This document shows, in pieces, positions 35,951 through 41,674 of a stretch of DNA of 42,479 bases. Source of the DNA: a virus. Position 1 is the first letter of the stretch, and each line of letters starts with the position of its first letter. Position numbers and translations under genes: made by a program. Under the pieces are notes generated by a model. That model was not told the origin of the DNA and did no database searches. It saw nothing but the letters and a program-made list of their open reading frames with translations. The stretch is taken from the IMG/VR virus record IMGVR_UViG_3300006922_000052, positions 1-42,479 of that record, one strand, 5' to 3'.

Positions 35951-36190
35951 GGTCACGACTTGGTCACGTCGCTACGCCCTCTAACGAGAGGTTCAACGGA
36001 CATTATGTCAATTAAATAGTTGTTATATTTGAAGAAGTTAGTCGTGACTCGCGTGATTAGTCTTGATAAAGGCTCATTCCTAAATCTAGCGTGTCTACCA
36101 ATTTCACCACGCCCGCAGTCAGCAAACACCCGTAACAACAAGGGTTTAGGTCGAGGGGAATTATCAGGGTTGGTCACGTAAGTCACGACT
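35951..36190. promoter_or_regulatory. GTCACG-type repeats flanking attP, candidate integrase arm or Xis sites
   Basis: GGTCACG occurs at 35951-35957 and 35962-35968 (11-bp spacing) on one side of the tRNA fragment. On the other side GGTCACG at 36172-36178 is followed by GTCACG in AGTCACGACT at 36181-36190. An inverted copy, AGTCGTGAC, lies at 36040-36048. Clusters of short direct repeats on both sides of a core are typical of arm-type sites of tyrosine integrases. Which protein binds is not shown. The remaining sequence between integrase and RNA polymerase holds no credible gene. Confidence 0.55.
36078..36116 (-). other. attP: attP core: 5' half of tRNA-Leu(UAG)
   Basis: Read on the minus strand from 36116, the sequence begins GCGGGCGTGGTGAAATTGGT and continues AGACACGCTAGATTTAGGA. 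This is the acceptor 5' strand, D-arm and anticodon arm of a bacterial tRNA-Leu with anticodon UAG. Identity stops in the anticodon loop; the 3' half (variable arm, T-arm, acceptor 3' strand) is absent, so it is not a tRNA gene. It lies between integrase and RNA polymerase, as in P-SSP7 and integrating pelagiphages. Integration into a host tRNA-Leu gene is inferred. Confidence 0.85.
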
Positions 36191-36197
36191 TTTATCT

Positions 36198-37229
36198 CTA
36201 TTTGGTCATGCTGTGGTCAGTCGTTTCCAATACATCCCTTGCGGTTTCAAGGTTCTTTGGAGCGATCTTCGCATAACGTATTGTGGTACTGATTGATTTG
36301 TGTCCAAGGAACTCCTGGATCACACGTAAATCGATACCTCGTTGGACGAGTCTGGACGCACACGTATGACGAAGACAATGCGGAACAAACTCCTTGTCAT
36401 GTCCTAGTCCAAGCATGTGTTTCATCGTCTTCCAACTGTGGTTGAAGCTGTCCTGTGTAAACGAGAACAAAGGTAGCTGACTGTCAGGCTTATGATGTCG
36501 GTTAAGAGCGTCCATAGCACGACTAGTAAGCGGTACAGATCGGGACTTACCATTCTTGGTATCCCACAGGTAGATGACACGAGCTTCTGCATCAACGTCA
36601 CGTCCACATAACTTGAACAACTCACCTGTTCGTAAGCCTGTGTCCACCAACACCTTACAGAAGTCAGCGACCTCATCGCGTCCAATCTCTTCGAACTTGG
36701 CAAGCATCGCTTGTTCTTCAGCCTCGTTTATCCAACGCATACGTCCTTCGGGTTCACGCTTGCGTTCAATCACAGGTATACGGGCGATGTAACCGCGACG
36801 ATAAGCGTGTCTCAACATCTTTGATAAGGCGGCAAGACGGCGATTAATCGTGCCGTTGCTCTTCCCGTCCCGCTCAAGCTGATACACAAGGTCGTCGATC
36901 ACTCGCTCATCCACCTCACGTACTGGACGACTAGCTCCGAGCCGTAGGTACACGTCCTTGGCGTTTCTCCAAGCGGCTAACTCGCTCTTACTTCCCCGCC
37001 AATGTCGGTTAAGCACCTCTTCCGCTAGTTCCCGAAGGTTCATCACCACCGCTCGTGTATTTTCCACCACGTCCTGTGATATATCGATACCGAGCCGTAC
37101 CTTTTCCTTCATCGCTCGTAGCCATTCGTCGGCTTCGTTGTAGGTCTTGAAGTGGGGACGTAATCTCACCCCGTTTGGTGTTCTCATATCGGCTTGAAAG
37201 CCCCGTCCCATTTGTCTTATTGCACCCAT
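36198..37229 (-). CDS. int: tyrosine-family site-specific integrase
   Basis: 343 residues from the ATG at 37229, chosen because AAGGAG lies 7 nt upstream; an in-frame ATG at 37262 lacks such a site. Catalytic residues are Arg200 (TGLRTGELF), Lys225 (TKNGKSR), His284 and Arg287 (PHCLRHTCASRL), His310 (FLGHKSISTT) and Tyr319 (RYAKI). The N-terminal part has an arm-binding-like region and a core-binding SAM-like domain. It should recombine attP with a host tRNA-Leu gene. An overlapping upstream gene (37009..37605) covers its first 221 bases. Confidence 0.96.
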   Translation of the reverse strand: MGAIRQMGRGFQADMRTPNGVRLRPHFKTYNEADEWLRAMKEKVRLGIDISQDVVENTRAVVMNLRELAEEVLNRHWRGSKSELAAWRNAKDVYLRLGASRPVREVDERVIDDLVYQLERDGKSNGTINRRLAALSKMLRHAYRRGYIARIPVIERKREPEGRMRWINEAEEQAMLAKFEEIGRDEVADFCKVLVDTGLRTGELFKLCGRDVDAEARVIYLWDTKNGKSRSVPLTSRAMDALNRHHKPDSQLPLFSFTQDSFNHSWKTMKHMLGLGHDKEFVPHCLRHTCASRLVQRGIDLRVIQEFLGHKSISTTIRYAKIAPKNLETARDVLETTDHSMTK

Positions 37230-37605
37230 CTCTATCTCCTTTCGTTTTGGTGCGGGCGTCATCGGATTCTACGTGTGTAGACTCAAAGCAATCAACTAGT
37301 AACTGCGATGCCCGTATTCTTTTTTTGCGTCGATCTGTTGTGTCCTCGGCCTCGTCAATGATACCCATGTCTATGCCATCACGGATCGCACGGCGTGTTG
37401 TCTCCTCGCTGAACGGTGAACCTTTAACCACGCTCTTCACCGCGATTGAATCGTGTCCCTTGTAGTGGTGAAGAAGTAATCCGTTGGCGATCAAACGATG
37501 ACACGTCGAGATCTTCACGAACGTCCGTGCTTGGTTGGTAGTGTCGTCAGTAAACGAACGCATGTAAGCGTCGAGGTACGGCACGATTTGATCGCGTTTA
37601 AGCAT
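37009..37605 (-). CDS. winged-helix-like putative regulator overlapping the integrase start
   Basis: 198-residue frame. Residues about 30-110 (HRLIANGLLLHHYKGHDSIA, then GSPFSEETTRRAIRDGIDMG, IIDEAED and RRKKRIRASQLLVDCFES) read like a winged helix-turn-helix with a basic wing. The last about 70 residues, inside the integrase gene, are low in complexity and may not be functional. A run of seven A (minus strand, near 37319-37325) would allow slippage; both other frames stop about 10 codons later. Position before integrase and after a palindrome suggests control of lysogeny or of int. The family assignment is by eye. Confidence 0.6.
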   Translation of the reverse strand: MLKRDQIVPYLDAYMRSFTDDTTNQARTFVKISTCHRLIANGLLLHHYKGHDSIAVKSVVKGSPFSEETTRRAIRDGIDMGIIDEAEDTTDRRKKRIRASQLLVDCFESTHVESDDARTKTKGDRDGCNKTNGTGLSSRYENTKRGEITSPLQDLQRSRRMATSDEGKGTARYRYITGRGGKYTSGGDEPSGTSGRGA

Positions 37606-37656
37606 GTCTATGAATCTCCGAGGCGGGAATAAATCGAATCGTTATTGTGGAATCAA

Positions 37657-37671
37657 ACGTAAATTTTACGT
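37657..37671. promoter_or_regulatory. palindrome ACGTAAA-T-TTTACGT, candidate operator
   Basis: A perfect 7+7-bp inverted repeat with one central base, immediately after the stop of the 37672..37911 gene and about 50 bp before the start of the winged-helix-like gene. It is too short and T-poor to be a terminator. A dimeric regulator, perhaps the product of the next gene, could bind it. No second perfect copy was noticed. Confidence 0.5.
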
Positions 37672-37911
37672 CTATTGTTTCCTGTACGGACTCCTCGCCC
37701 AGTACTCCTTCTTGACGGGTCGCTCACGCTTCTTTTGTGTACGTATAACGTCGGTTATTTTACCTTCCTCATCGTACACAAAGCGGTCGATCTCACACTT
37801 ATTCCAAAAGCGGTCAAAGGCTTCCACAACTTCTTCACGTGTTGGAAGTATCGATGTAAAGTGTTCCCACTCGCCTTGCTTGTAGTCAGGGTCAAAGTCT
37901 ATGTCGCTCAT
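37672..37911 (-). CDS. small early protein, unknown function
   Basis: 79 residues, charged, with an acidic N terminus (MSDIDFDPDYKQGEWEHF) and a basic C terminus (TQKKRERPVKKEYWARSP). The centre (REEVVEAFDRFWNKCEIDRF) is helical. It shares one base with the end of the kinase gene upstream. No known domain was recognised. As an early gene it may act on a host process. Confidence 0.65.
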   Translation of the reverse strand: MSDIDFDPDYKQGEWEHFTSILPTREEVVEAFDRFWNKCEIDRFVYDEEGKITDVIRTQKKRERPVKKEYWARSPYRKQ

Positions 37912-38414
37912 TATACCAACACCTTTCTATCGACGTCGGTTACGCCCGCTTCAGAGATGTGATTGTCGTTAGCAGGTGTAAAGTTCTTGCGATCTATCTC
38001 CCACACTTCCCCGCCAAGCTCACGTACCATCTTAGCCTCGTTTTCAAAGCGTAGATCGTCGATGACTATCGGATGATACTCCGTAAACATAGTGTCGGTT
38101 AGTGTGTGCTTCATCGCTCGTACCCAGATGTCTTGGTCGCCTGTATACTTAGATATTTCAACACGCCCCCACTCGGTTCCAAGCGTCTGTAAAAGGACAC
38201 GTCCTGTGACGCCTAGGTGGGTCATGTCGTTCTTCTTGTCCCCGAACACGTACTCGTGCCCCACTAGGACTTTAAGCATGTGTTTGATAGGCGTAGCGAA
38301 CGACAGCACAACGCCGTTTTCACCCGCTAAGAACTTTGCATAGGTTGATTTGCCCACGCCCTTGTACCCGCATAAAGCGATTAAACGTGGTTTGGATTTA
38401 GGTTGGTTACTCAT
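37911..38414 (-). CDS. deoxynucleoside monophosphate kinase-like protein
   Basis: 167 residues. The P-loop GYKGVGKST (16-24) is followed by a kinase-like core: FATPIKHMLKVLVG, GRVLLQTLGTEWGRV, then HPIVIDDLRFENEAKMV and ELGGEVWEIDRKN. This matches phage dNMP kinases (T4 gp1-like, P-loop NMP kinase fold), which raise deoxynucleotide pools for replication. Early expression fits. The exact base specificity is not deducible. Confidence 0.85.
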   Translation of the reverse strand: MSNQPKSKPRLIALCGYKGVGKSTYAKFLAGENGVVLSFATPIKHMLKVLVGHEYVFGDKKNDMTHLGVTGRVLLQTLGTEWGRVEISKYTGDQDIWVRAMKHTLTDTMFTEYHPIVIDDLRFENEAKMVRELGGEVWEIDRKNFTPANDNHISEAGVTDVDRKVLV

Positions 38415-38443
38415 AGTGTTCTTGTTCGATTACGAATGGTTTA

Positions 38444-38638
38444 TTAATGCGTTCCGTCGTAGTACGGCGATTGCATGTACGAGGGCAAGTTATGCTCCTC
38501 ATTGCGTTCTTGATGGCGTTCAAAAGCGTACCCGTCGTCGTCGCCATCCATTTCTTCTTCTTCGTTGTTGTCATAGTCTGTTTTTTCTACATGTCGGTTA
38601 ATGTATTTGAAGTCCTTAGTGGTTATTTCTGTTCGCAT
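38444..38638 (-). CDS. small highly charged early protein
   Basis: 64 residues with an acidic centre (DYDNNEEEEMDGDDDGYAF) and many His, Asn and Tyr residues. No domain is recognised. The start uses an AACAACATG context with no Shine-Dalgarno, like the HNH gene upstream, and it overlaps that gene by 16 bp. Acidic early phage proteins can mimic DNA and block host nucleases or polymerases, but that is only a possibility here. Confidence 0.6.
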   Translation of the reverse strand: MRTEITTKDFKYINRHVEKTDYDNNEEEEMDGDDDGYAFERHQERNEEHNLPSYMQSPYYDGTH

Positions 38639-39126
38639 GTTGTTGGTTGGTTGTTGATTAATAAAGAAAGTCGTTCCGATTCCGTTTTAAAACGATGACA
38701 GATCGCACACAAAACTTGGCATTTACTCAACTCCTCAAAGATCACTTTCCAGCTTTTCTTAGGTAAGTCACCTATTGAATAAGTCTTATCTTCCCTGTCC
38801 TTGTGGTCTAAATCCAAACCTAAAGGGTCGTCGTTATACCCGCATACACAGCATCCTTGAGAGCGTTTAAAAAGCGTTAGAAATGTTTTCTTCTTTTCTT
38901 TCTCTGACTTAGTGGTTTTAACACGTCGCTTTTCCAACGCTTCTTGAACCTGCATAAAGCGTGTCCTGTTGGTGTTATCACTCGCTACTACAGGCATTGT
39001 ATAACCTTCGGTTTCAAAGCGTAGAAAACTTTCTGCTTCTTCATCGGTCATATCTGTCGTTCGTAGCTCTTTTCTCGCTTTATCAATACGCTTCTGTACT
39101 TCCTTGATCTCGTTGAAATGATTCAT
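38623..39126 (-). CDS. HNH endonuclease with zinc-type cysteines
   Basis: 167 residues. A helical N-terminal region (to about residue 85) precedes an HNH domain with Cys92-x-x-Cys95 (GCCVCGYN), Asp107-His108 in LDLDHKDRED, and Cys140-x-x-Cys143-His144 (VLCAICHRFK). The cysteine pairs bind a structural zinc and the His-Asn/His set would bind the catalytic metal. Such genes in phages may be free-standing homing nucleases or packaging/degradation enzymes. The position in the early operon favours host DNA damage or homing. Confidence 0.85.
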   Translation of the reverse strand: MNHFNEIKEVQKRIDKARKELRTTDMTDEEAESFLRFETEGYTMPVVASDNTNRTRFMQVQEALEKRRVKTTKSEKEKKKTFLTLFKRSQGCCVCGYNDDPLGLDLDHKDREDKTYSIGDLPKKSWKVIFEELSKCQVLCAICHRFKTESERLSLLINNQPTTCEQK

Positions 39127-39304
39127 GTTGTTGGTTGTGTTGTTCTATTAGGTTGAATTGATCCTTGGGTGCGGTCGCTATCCACTCCCAATAATACTTC
39201 CAAGATCCGTCAGCGAACACGTATATAAGCTCGCCTTTCTTGGTGCGTTCTATCTTTGGTTGGACGTTTGAACGTCGGTTAGTGAATAGTCCTGTCTTAA
39301 TCAT
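39083..39304 (-). CDS. small early protein, unknown function
   Basis: 73 residues. RTKKGELIYVFADGSWKYYW gives a beta-strand rich middle, and the C terminus is Gln/His-rich (EQHNQQHESFQRDQGS). It overlaps the HNH gene by 44 bp and the gene before it by 8 bp. No family was recognised. Confidence 0.6.
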   Translation of the reverse strand: MIKTGLFTNRRSNVQPKIERTKKGELIYVFADGSWKYYWEWIATAPKDQFNLIEQHNQQHESFQRDQGSTEAY

Positions 39305-39554
39305 CGTTGTTTTCTAGGTAGTGGTTGATTTCTTCACGATCCATAACGTCCACGTAAAGAGGTGTTCCCTCTCCCATGTACGCACAGAACGTGTTGAATG
39401 CTAGATATTCCATCGCTTCTTCTTCGGTCATATCGTCGTCGGTTAACACGCCAACCATTTTACGAGCGTTGTACACGACACGATGGACGCCGTTGGAATA
39501 GTTAAGACCGATTATAGCGTCGTCAAAGCCGTCGGCAAAAAGCGTCGCAGTCAT
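39297..39554 (-). CDS. conserved small phage protein, unknown function
   Basis: 85 residues from the ATG at 39554; a longer frame upstream overlaps the 24-residue membrane gene and is not supported. The block DGFDDAIIGLNYSNGVHRVV followed by TEEEAMEYLAFNTFCAYMGE and GTPLYV is the pattern of a small protein very common in phages of many types, with no known role. Its ATG overlaps the upstream stop (ATGA). Confidence 0.75.
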   Translation of the reverse strand: MTATLFADGFDDAIIGLNYSNGVHRVVYNARKMVGVLTDDDMTEEEAMEYLAFNTFCAYMGEGTPLYVDVMDREEINHYLENNDD

Positions 39555-39625
39555 AGTATGTCGTACATCCAAGCGAGGATGAGAATACCTGCGATCAGCA
39601 ACGCTCCAAAAGTTATAAGGCTCAT
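39551..39625 (-). CDS. 24-residue membrane peptide
   Basis: A very short frame reading MSLITFGALLIAGILILAWM then YDIL: almost the whole peptide is one transmembrane helix. Its ATG overlaps the stop of the preceding gene (TGATG) and its own stop overlaps the next ATG (ATGA), so it sits in a perfect chain of coupled starts. This spacing on both sides is the main support. It may modify a membrane target early in infection; unknown. Confidence 0.6.
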   Translation of the reverse strand: MSLITFGALLIAGILILAWMYDIL

Positions 39626-39792
39626 CACTTGGTTTCGTCGTTAAGCACAGCAACACGCACGTCATACTCGCGTTGAAGGTCGGTTAAGCGTTCCATAGCG
39701 GTGATGTTGTCGGCGATGCGAACACGTATGCGGTTGTAGTGGTAGATAAGAGCTTTGATCTCTTCCGTTGTGAGGTCGTGTGTAGGTGTCAT
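39625..39792 (-). CDS. 55-residue helical protein, unknown function
   Basis: Starts MTPTHDLTTEEIKALIYHYN and continues with RIRVRIADNITAMERLTDLQ. It is an amphipathic helical hairpin in character. The ATG overlaps the stop of the preceding gene (ATGA) and the stop overlaps the next ATG (TGATG). Together with the 24-residue peptide it fills a stretch that would otherwise look empty. Function unknown. Confidence 0.65.
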   Translation of the reverse strand: MTPTHDLTTEEIKALIYHYNRIRVRIADNITAMERLTDLQREYDVRVAVLNDETK

Positions 39793-40124
39793 ACGTCGTA
39801 GTCGGTTGATTTGGTTATGGTTGCGATGTTCGCTGAATAGGTATGTTCGCTTGCGATTAAATATTTGTACTTACGCTTGGCGTCTTCCTCGTTATCAAAG
39901 ACCTCGTAAAAATCATTGACGCCATTCTTGGTACACCAAGCTACGAGGTACTGAAGTTTGTTATTATCGTCGGTTAACATGTCTTCTTCATCGCGTACCT
40001 TCTCAAGTAAATCCAATAAGGACACGTAAGCGGAGTAGTAAGGATCAGTCTTGTCGATGATACCTTCCATCTCGTTGTACACGATGTAGTCGAGCGTTTT
40101 TAATATGTGTTCTGAAGTTTTCAT
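39789..40124 (-). CDS. early protein, unknown function
   Basis: 111 residues from the ATG at 40124, chosen because it lies just after the upstream stop; an in-frame ATG at 40139 overlaps that gene. Charged and helical (MEGIIDKTDPYYSAYVSLLD, then LEKVRDEEDMLTDDNNK) with a second half rich in aromatic residues and an FEVFDNEEDAKRKYKYL-like strand-helix unit. No domain recognised. Confidence 0.65.
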   Translation of the reverse strand: MKTSEHILKTLDYIVYNEMEGIIDKTDPYYSAYVSLLDLLEKVRDEEDMLTDDNNKLQYLVAWCTKNGVNDFYEVFDNEEDAKRKYKYLIASEHTYSANIATITKSTDYDV

Positions 40125-40126
40125 AA

Positions 40127-40360
40127 TCAGTCGTCCCATCGCATGGTTTCGCGATTGATCGTCAACACTTCAGCGTGTTCATAATCGCCCTGTTTGCCGT
40201 AGTTACACATAACATGGATGACTTCGTCGTCGTAATCGTAGACTTCTAAGTCACAATAGAAACCTTCGACTTTGTATCCTTGCGTGTTTTCTATGGCGTT
40301 TGTTTCGGCGTCTAACAGCGAACTGATAGACTGCGTTTCTTGGTCGGTTAAATCTGTCAT
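40127..40360 (-). CDS. first gene of the early minus-strand operon, unknown function
   Basis: 77 residues if the ATG at 40360 is used; another in-frame ATG lies at 40372 and neither has a strong ribosome site. The product is acidic with LLDAETNAIENTQGYKVEGF and a beta-rich middle (YCDLEVYDYDDEVIHVMCNY). It lies nearest the divergent regulatory region, so it is probably transcribed first after entry. Unknown function. Confidence 0.6.
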   Translation of the reverse strand: MTDLTDQETQSISSLLDAETNAIENTQGYKVEGFYCDLEVYDYDDEVIHVMCNYGKQGDYEHAEVLTINRETMRWDD

Positions 40361-40675
40361 GGATCCGACCATGTGAAATTCGGTTAAGTCGTCAACACCA
40401 AAGTCGGTTACTACTACGTAGTACTTTTTTCATACGACCACGTACACGTAATCAGTCTCGCGTTTTTGGGGGCGTTTTTGGTGCGGTTTTGGGGCGAGAA
40501 AAAGGGCGTGGAAAATGGGCGTATTTTGGGCGAGGAAAACGCGACAAAAATCGAATGAATGGCAGTGTTAACGCGGTAGACAGCGAAATGAGAAAAAACA
40601 AAAAAGTTTGACAAGATTGGAAAAATTCATTTCCTCGGATCCATTCTTATTATTAATCACAAATCAAATACATAT
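40361..40675. promoter_or_regulatory. divergent regulatory region between early operon and plus-strand cassette
   Basis: About 300 bp without a credible gene. From left to right it has two GTCGGTTA-type octamers (to 40410), a perfect 12-bp palindrome TACTACGTAGTA (40412-40423) followed by a T-run, the phased A/T-tract array (40459-40550), and a TTGACA hexamer (40608-40613) pointing toward the plus-strand cassette. No convincing matching -10 box was found at the usual distance, so promoters are expected here but cannot be placed exactly. Confidence 0.55.
40459..40550. promoter_or_regulatory. phased A/T-tracts alternating with GCG, likely curved or protein-organised DNA
   Basis: GCG triplets start at 40460, 40472, 40483, 40494, 40506, 40519, 40530 and 40541, spaced 11-13 bp. 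Between them run A or T tracts of 4-5 bp (40463-67, 40475-79, 40487-90, 40499-503, 40512-15, 40524-27, 40536-39, 40546-50). About one tract per helical turn gives intrinsic curvature or a regular array of binding sites. Placement in the divergent spacer suggests control of early transcription, or an origin or packaging structure. Confidence 0.7.
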
Positions 40676-40909
40676 ATGAAAAACGAAAAATATAACGGAT
40701 GGAACAACTACGAAACATGGAGAGTGAATCTCGAATGCTTTGACGCATGGGAAGGAAACTTAGAAGCCGATGAAGCACGCGAGATGATCGAAACGCTAAT
40801 AGAAGAAGATACTAAGGAAGGTTTAGCACGCGACTATGCAATGGCTTTCATTTCCAATGTCGATTGGATGGAGATTGCAGAGCATTACAACGAGGAAGAA
40901 GAAGTTTAA
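40676..40909 (+). CDS. plus-strand cassette gene 1 (NGWNNYETW family protein)
   Basis: 77 residues: KYNGWNNYETWRVNLECFDA near the start is the hallmark of a small protein widespread in phages and some plasmids, with no known role. The C terminus is very acidic (EIAEHYNEEEEV). No ribosome site is visible before the ATG, unlike the strongest minus-strand genes. It begins the only plus-strand operon in the window and is followed by its neighbour after 2 nt. Confidence 0.8.
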   Translation: MKNEKYNGWNNYETWRVNLECFDAWEGNLEADEAREMIETLIEEDTKEGLARDYAMAFISNVDWMEIAEHYNEEEEV

Positions 40910-40911
40910 TC

Positions 40912-41325
40912 ATGAAAGAAACAAATAAGATAAAGGACTTCATCTATGGCTACAAACTCACTGCCTTATGGAGTACAAACGATAACGATAAAACCGAGTG
41001 CGAATTTCTAGATGAAAGATTCTCAGTAGATGATTTTGACAACGATGCTAGAAAAGCGATTGAAAGCGATTGTTTAAAGTTCATTACATCTAACAAAGAT
41101 GATCTAGAAACCTATTCAAACTCCATATCTTACAATATTCATGAATCGCTTTCCGCATGGGAAGTTGCAGGTCATGATTTTTGGCTTACTAGAAATGGTC
41201 ATGGTGCAGGTTTTTGGGATCGTCTTGGACTAGCTGAAACGATTGGAAAGCGATTAAGCGATTCAAGCGAATCCTTTGGTGAATGCGATATTTATGTAAA
41301 CAATCAACAAACTTTATCAGTATAA
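40912..41325 (+). CDS. plus-strand cassette gene 2 (GHDFWLTRNGHGAGFWDR family)
   Basis: 137 residues from the ATG at 40912, two bases after the preceding stop; an earlier in-frame start overlaps that gene. The block WEVAGHDFWLTRNGHGAGFW is a strongly conserved signature of a phage protein of unknown function, preceded by a helical N-terminal half and followed by an ESFGECDIYV strand. The run of His, Arg and Asp could be an active site, but no activity is established. Confidence 0.8.
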   Translation: MKETNKIKDFIYGYKLTALWSTNDNDKTECEFLDERFSVDDFDNDARKAIESDCLKFITSNKDDLETYSNSISYNIHESLSAWEVAGHDFWLTRNGHGAGFWDRLGLAETIGKRLSDSSESFGECDIYVNNQQTLSV

Positions 41326-41326
41326 T

Positions 41327-41458
41327 ATGAAAAACGAACAAAATAACGAAGATATATTCCATGAGCCTAAATGGCTTACCTTATTTACATCCGCGATGCC
41401 TGTGCTGTTGCTTGGCTTTTGGATCGCGATATTAAGCTCTATCCTGTTTGGATTATGA
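41327..41458 (+). CDS. 43-residue membrane peptide
   Basis: Starts MKNEQNNEDIFHEPKWLTLF and continues as a hydrophobic helix (about residues 17-42, MPVLLLGFWIAILSSILF). The start lies one base after the preceding stop and its stop overlaps the next ATG (ATGA). Its first codons resemble those of cassette gene 1 (ATGAAAAACGAA in both). Probably an inner-membrane peptide; function unknown. Confidence 0.65.
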   Translation: MKNEQNNEDIFHEPKWLTLFTSAMPVLLLGFWIAILSSILFGL

Positions 41459-41673
41459 AAATAAACAAAGACACGCTTTTAACTTGGGGCATATTTGCTT
41501 CTTTTACTGACGATAAAAACGCCCAAGAAAATGGCTATCATGGAAACGCTGATCAATACGAATTAGTTCTTCCAAGCGAAATCCAAGAAAAGATTTATGA
41601 TTTGATCAATGAACATCTTGAAAAGGCAGAAACAATCGAATTACCTAATGACCTTCCCTACATCTTTGAATAA
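41455..41673 (+). CDS. plus-strand cassette gene 4, unknown function
   Basis: 72 residues from the ATG at 41455, overlapping the stop of the membrane peptide (ATGA). It is small and soluble in character: KINKDTLLTWGIFASFTDDK, then YELVLPSEIQEKIYDLINEH with an acidic end. No domain recognised. One base separates its stop from the next start. Confidence 0.65.
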   Translation: MKINKDTLLTWGIFASFTDDKNAQENGYHGNADQYELVLPSEIQEKIYDLINEHLEKAETIELPNDLPYIFE

Positions 41674-41674
41674 A

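Larger units (their letters stand above)
36497..40410. repeat. dispersed octamer GTCGGTTA in the early operon, single orientation
   Basis: Exact GTCGGTTA on the plus strand (TAACCGAC in the transcribed sense) starts at 36497, 37004, 37750, 37935, 38094, 38593, 39274, 39438, 39679, 39969, 40343 and 40403. Near-copies start at 40379 (TTCGGTTA) and 39801 (GTCGGTTG). The copies fall in different reading frames and two lie outside genes, so codon choice alone does not explain them. Elsewhere in the window I found no exact copy in this orientation and one in the reverse orientation (near 31522). Role unknown. Confidence 0.8.

Noticed and set aside
36040-36120. Complete tRNA-Leu gene
   Set aside because: Only the 5' half up to the anticodon loop matches; no T-arm or acceptor 3' strand follows.
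35953-36186. 77-residue open frame on the minus strand with GRGEIGRHARFRN
   Set aside because: It is a translation of the tRNA-Leu fragment and the flanking attP repeats; no ribosome site, and it overlaps the attachment site.
38639-38660. GTTGGTTG short repeats upstream of early starts as a specific element
   Set aside because: Low-complexity runs without fixed spacing; treated only as part of the start-codon context.
40608-40613. Sigma-70 promoter starting with TTGACA
   Set aside because: No acceptable -10 box lies 16-18 bp downstream; the nearest TATTAT is 34 bp away. Kept only as a possible element.
40414-40614. 66-residue minus-strand frame with Pro every fourth residue
   Set aside because: It starts at TTG, has no ribosome site, and its periodicity follows from the 12-bp spacing of the A/T-tract array.
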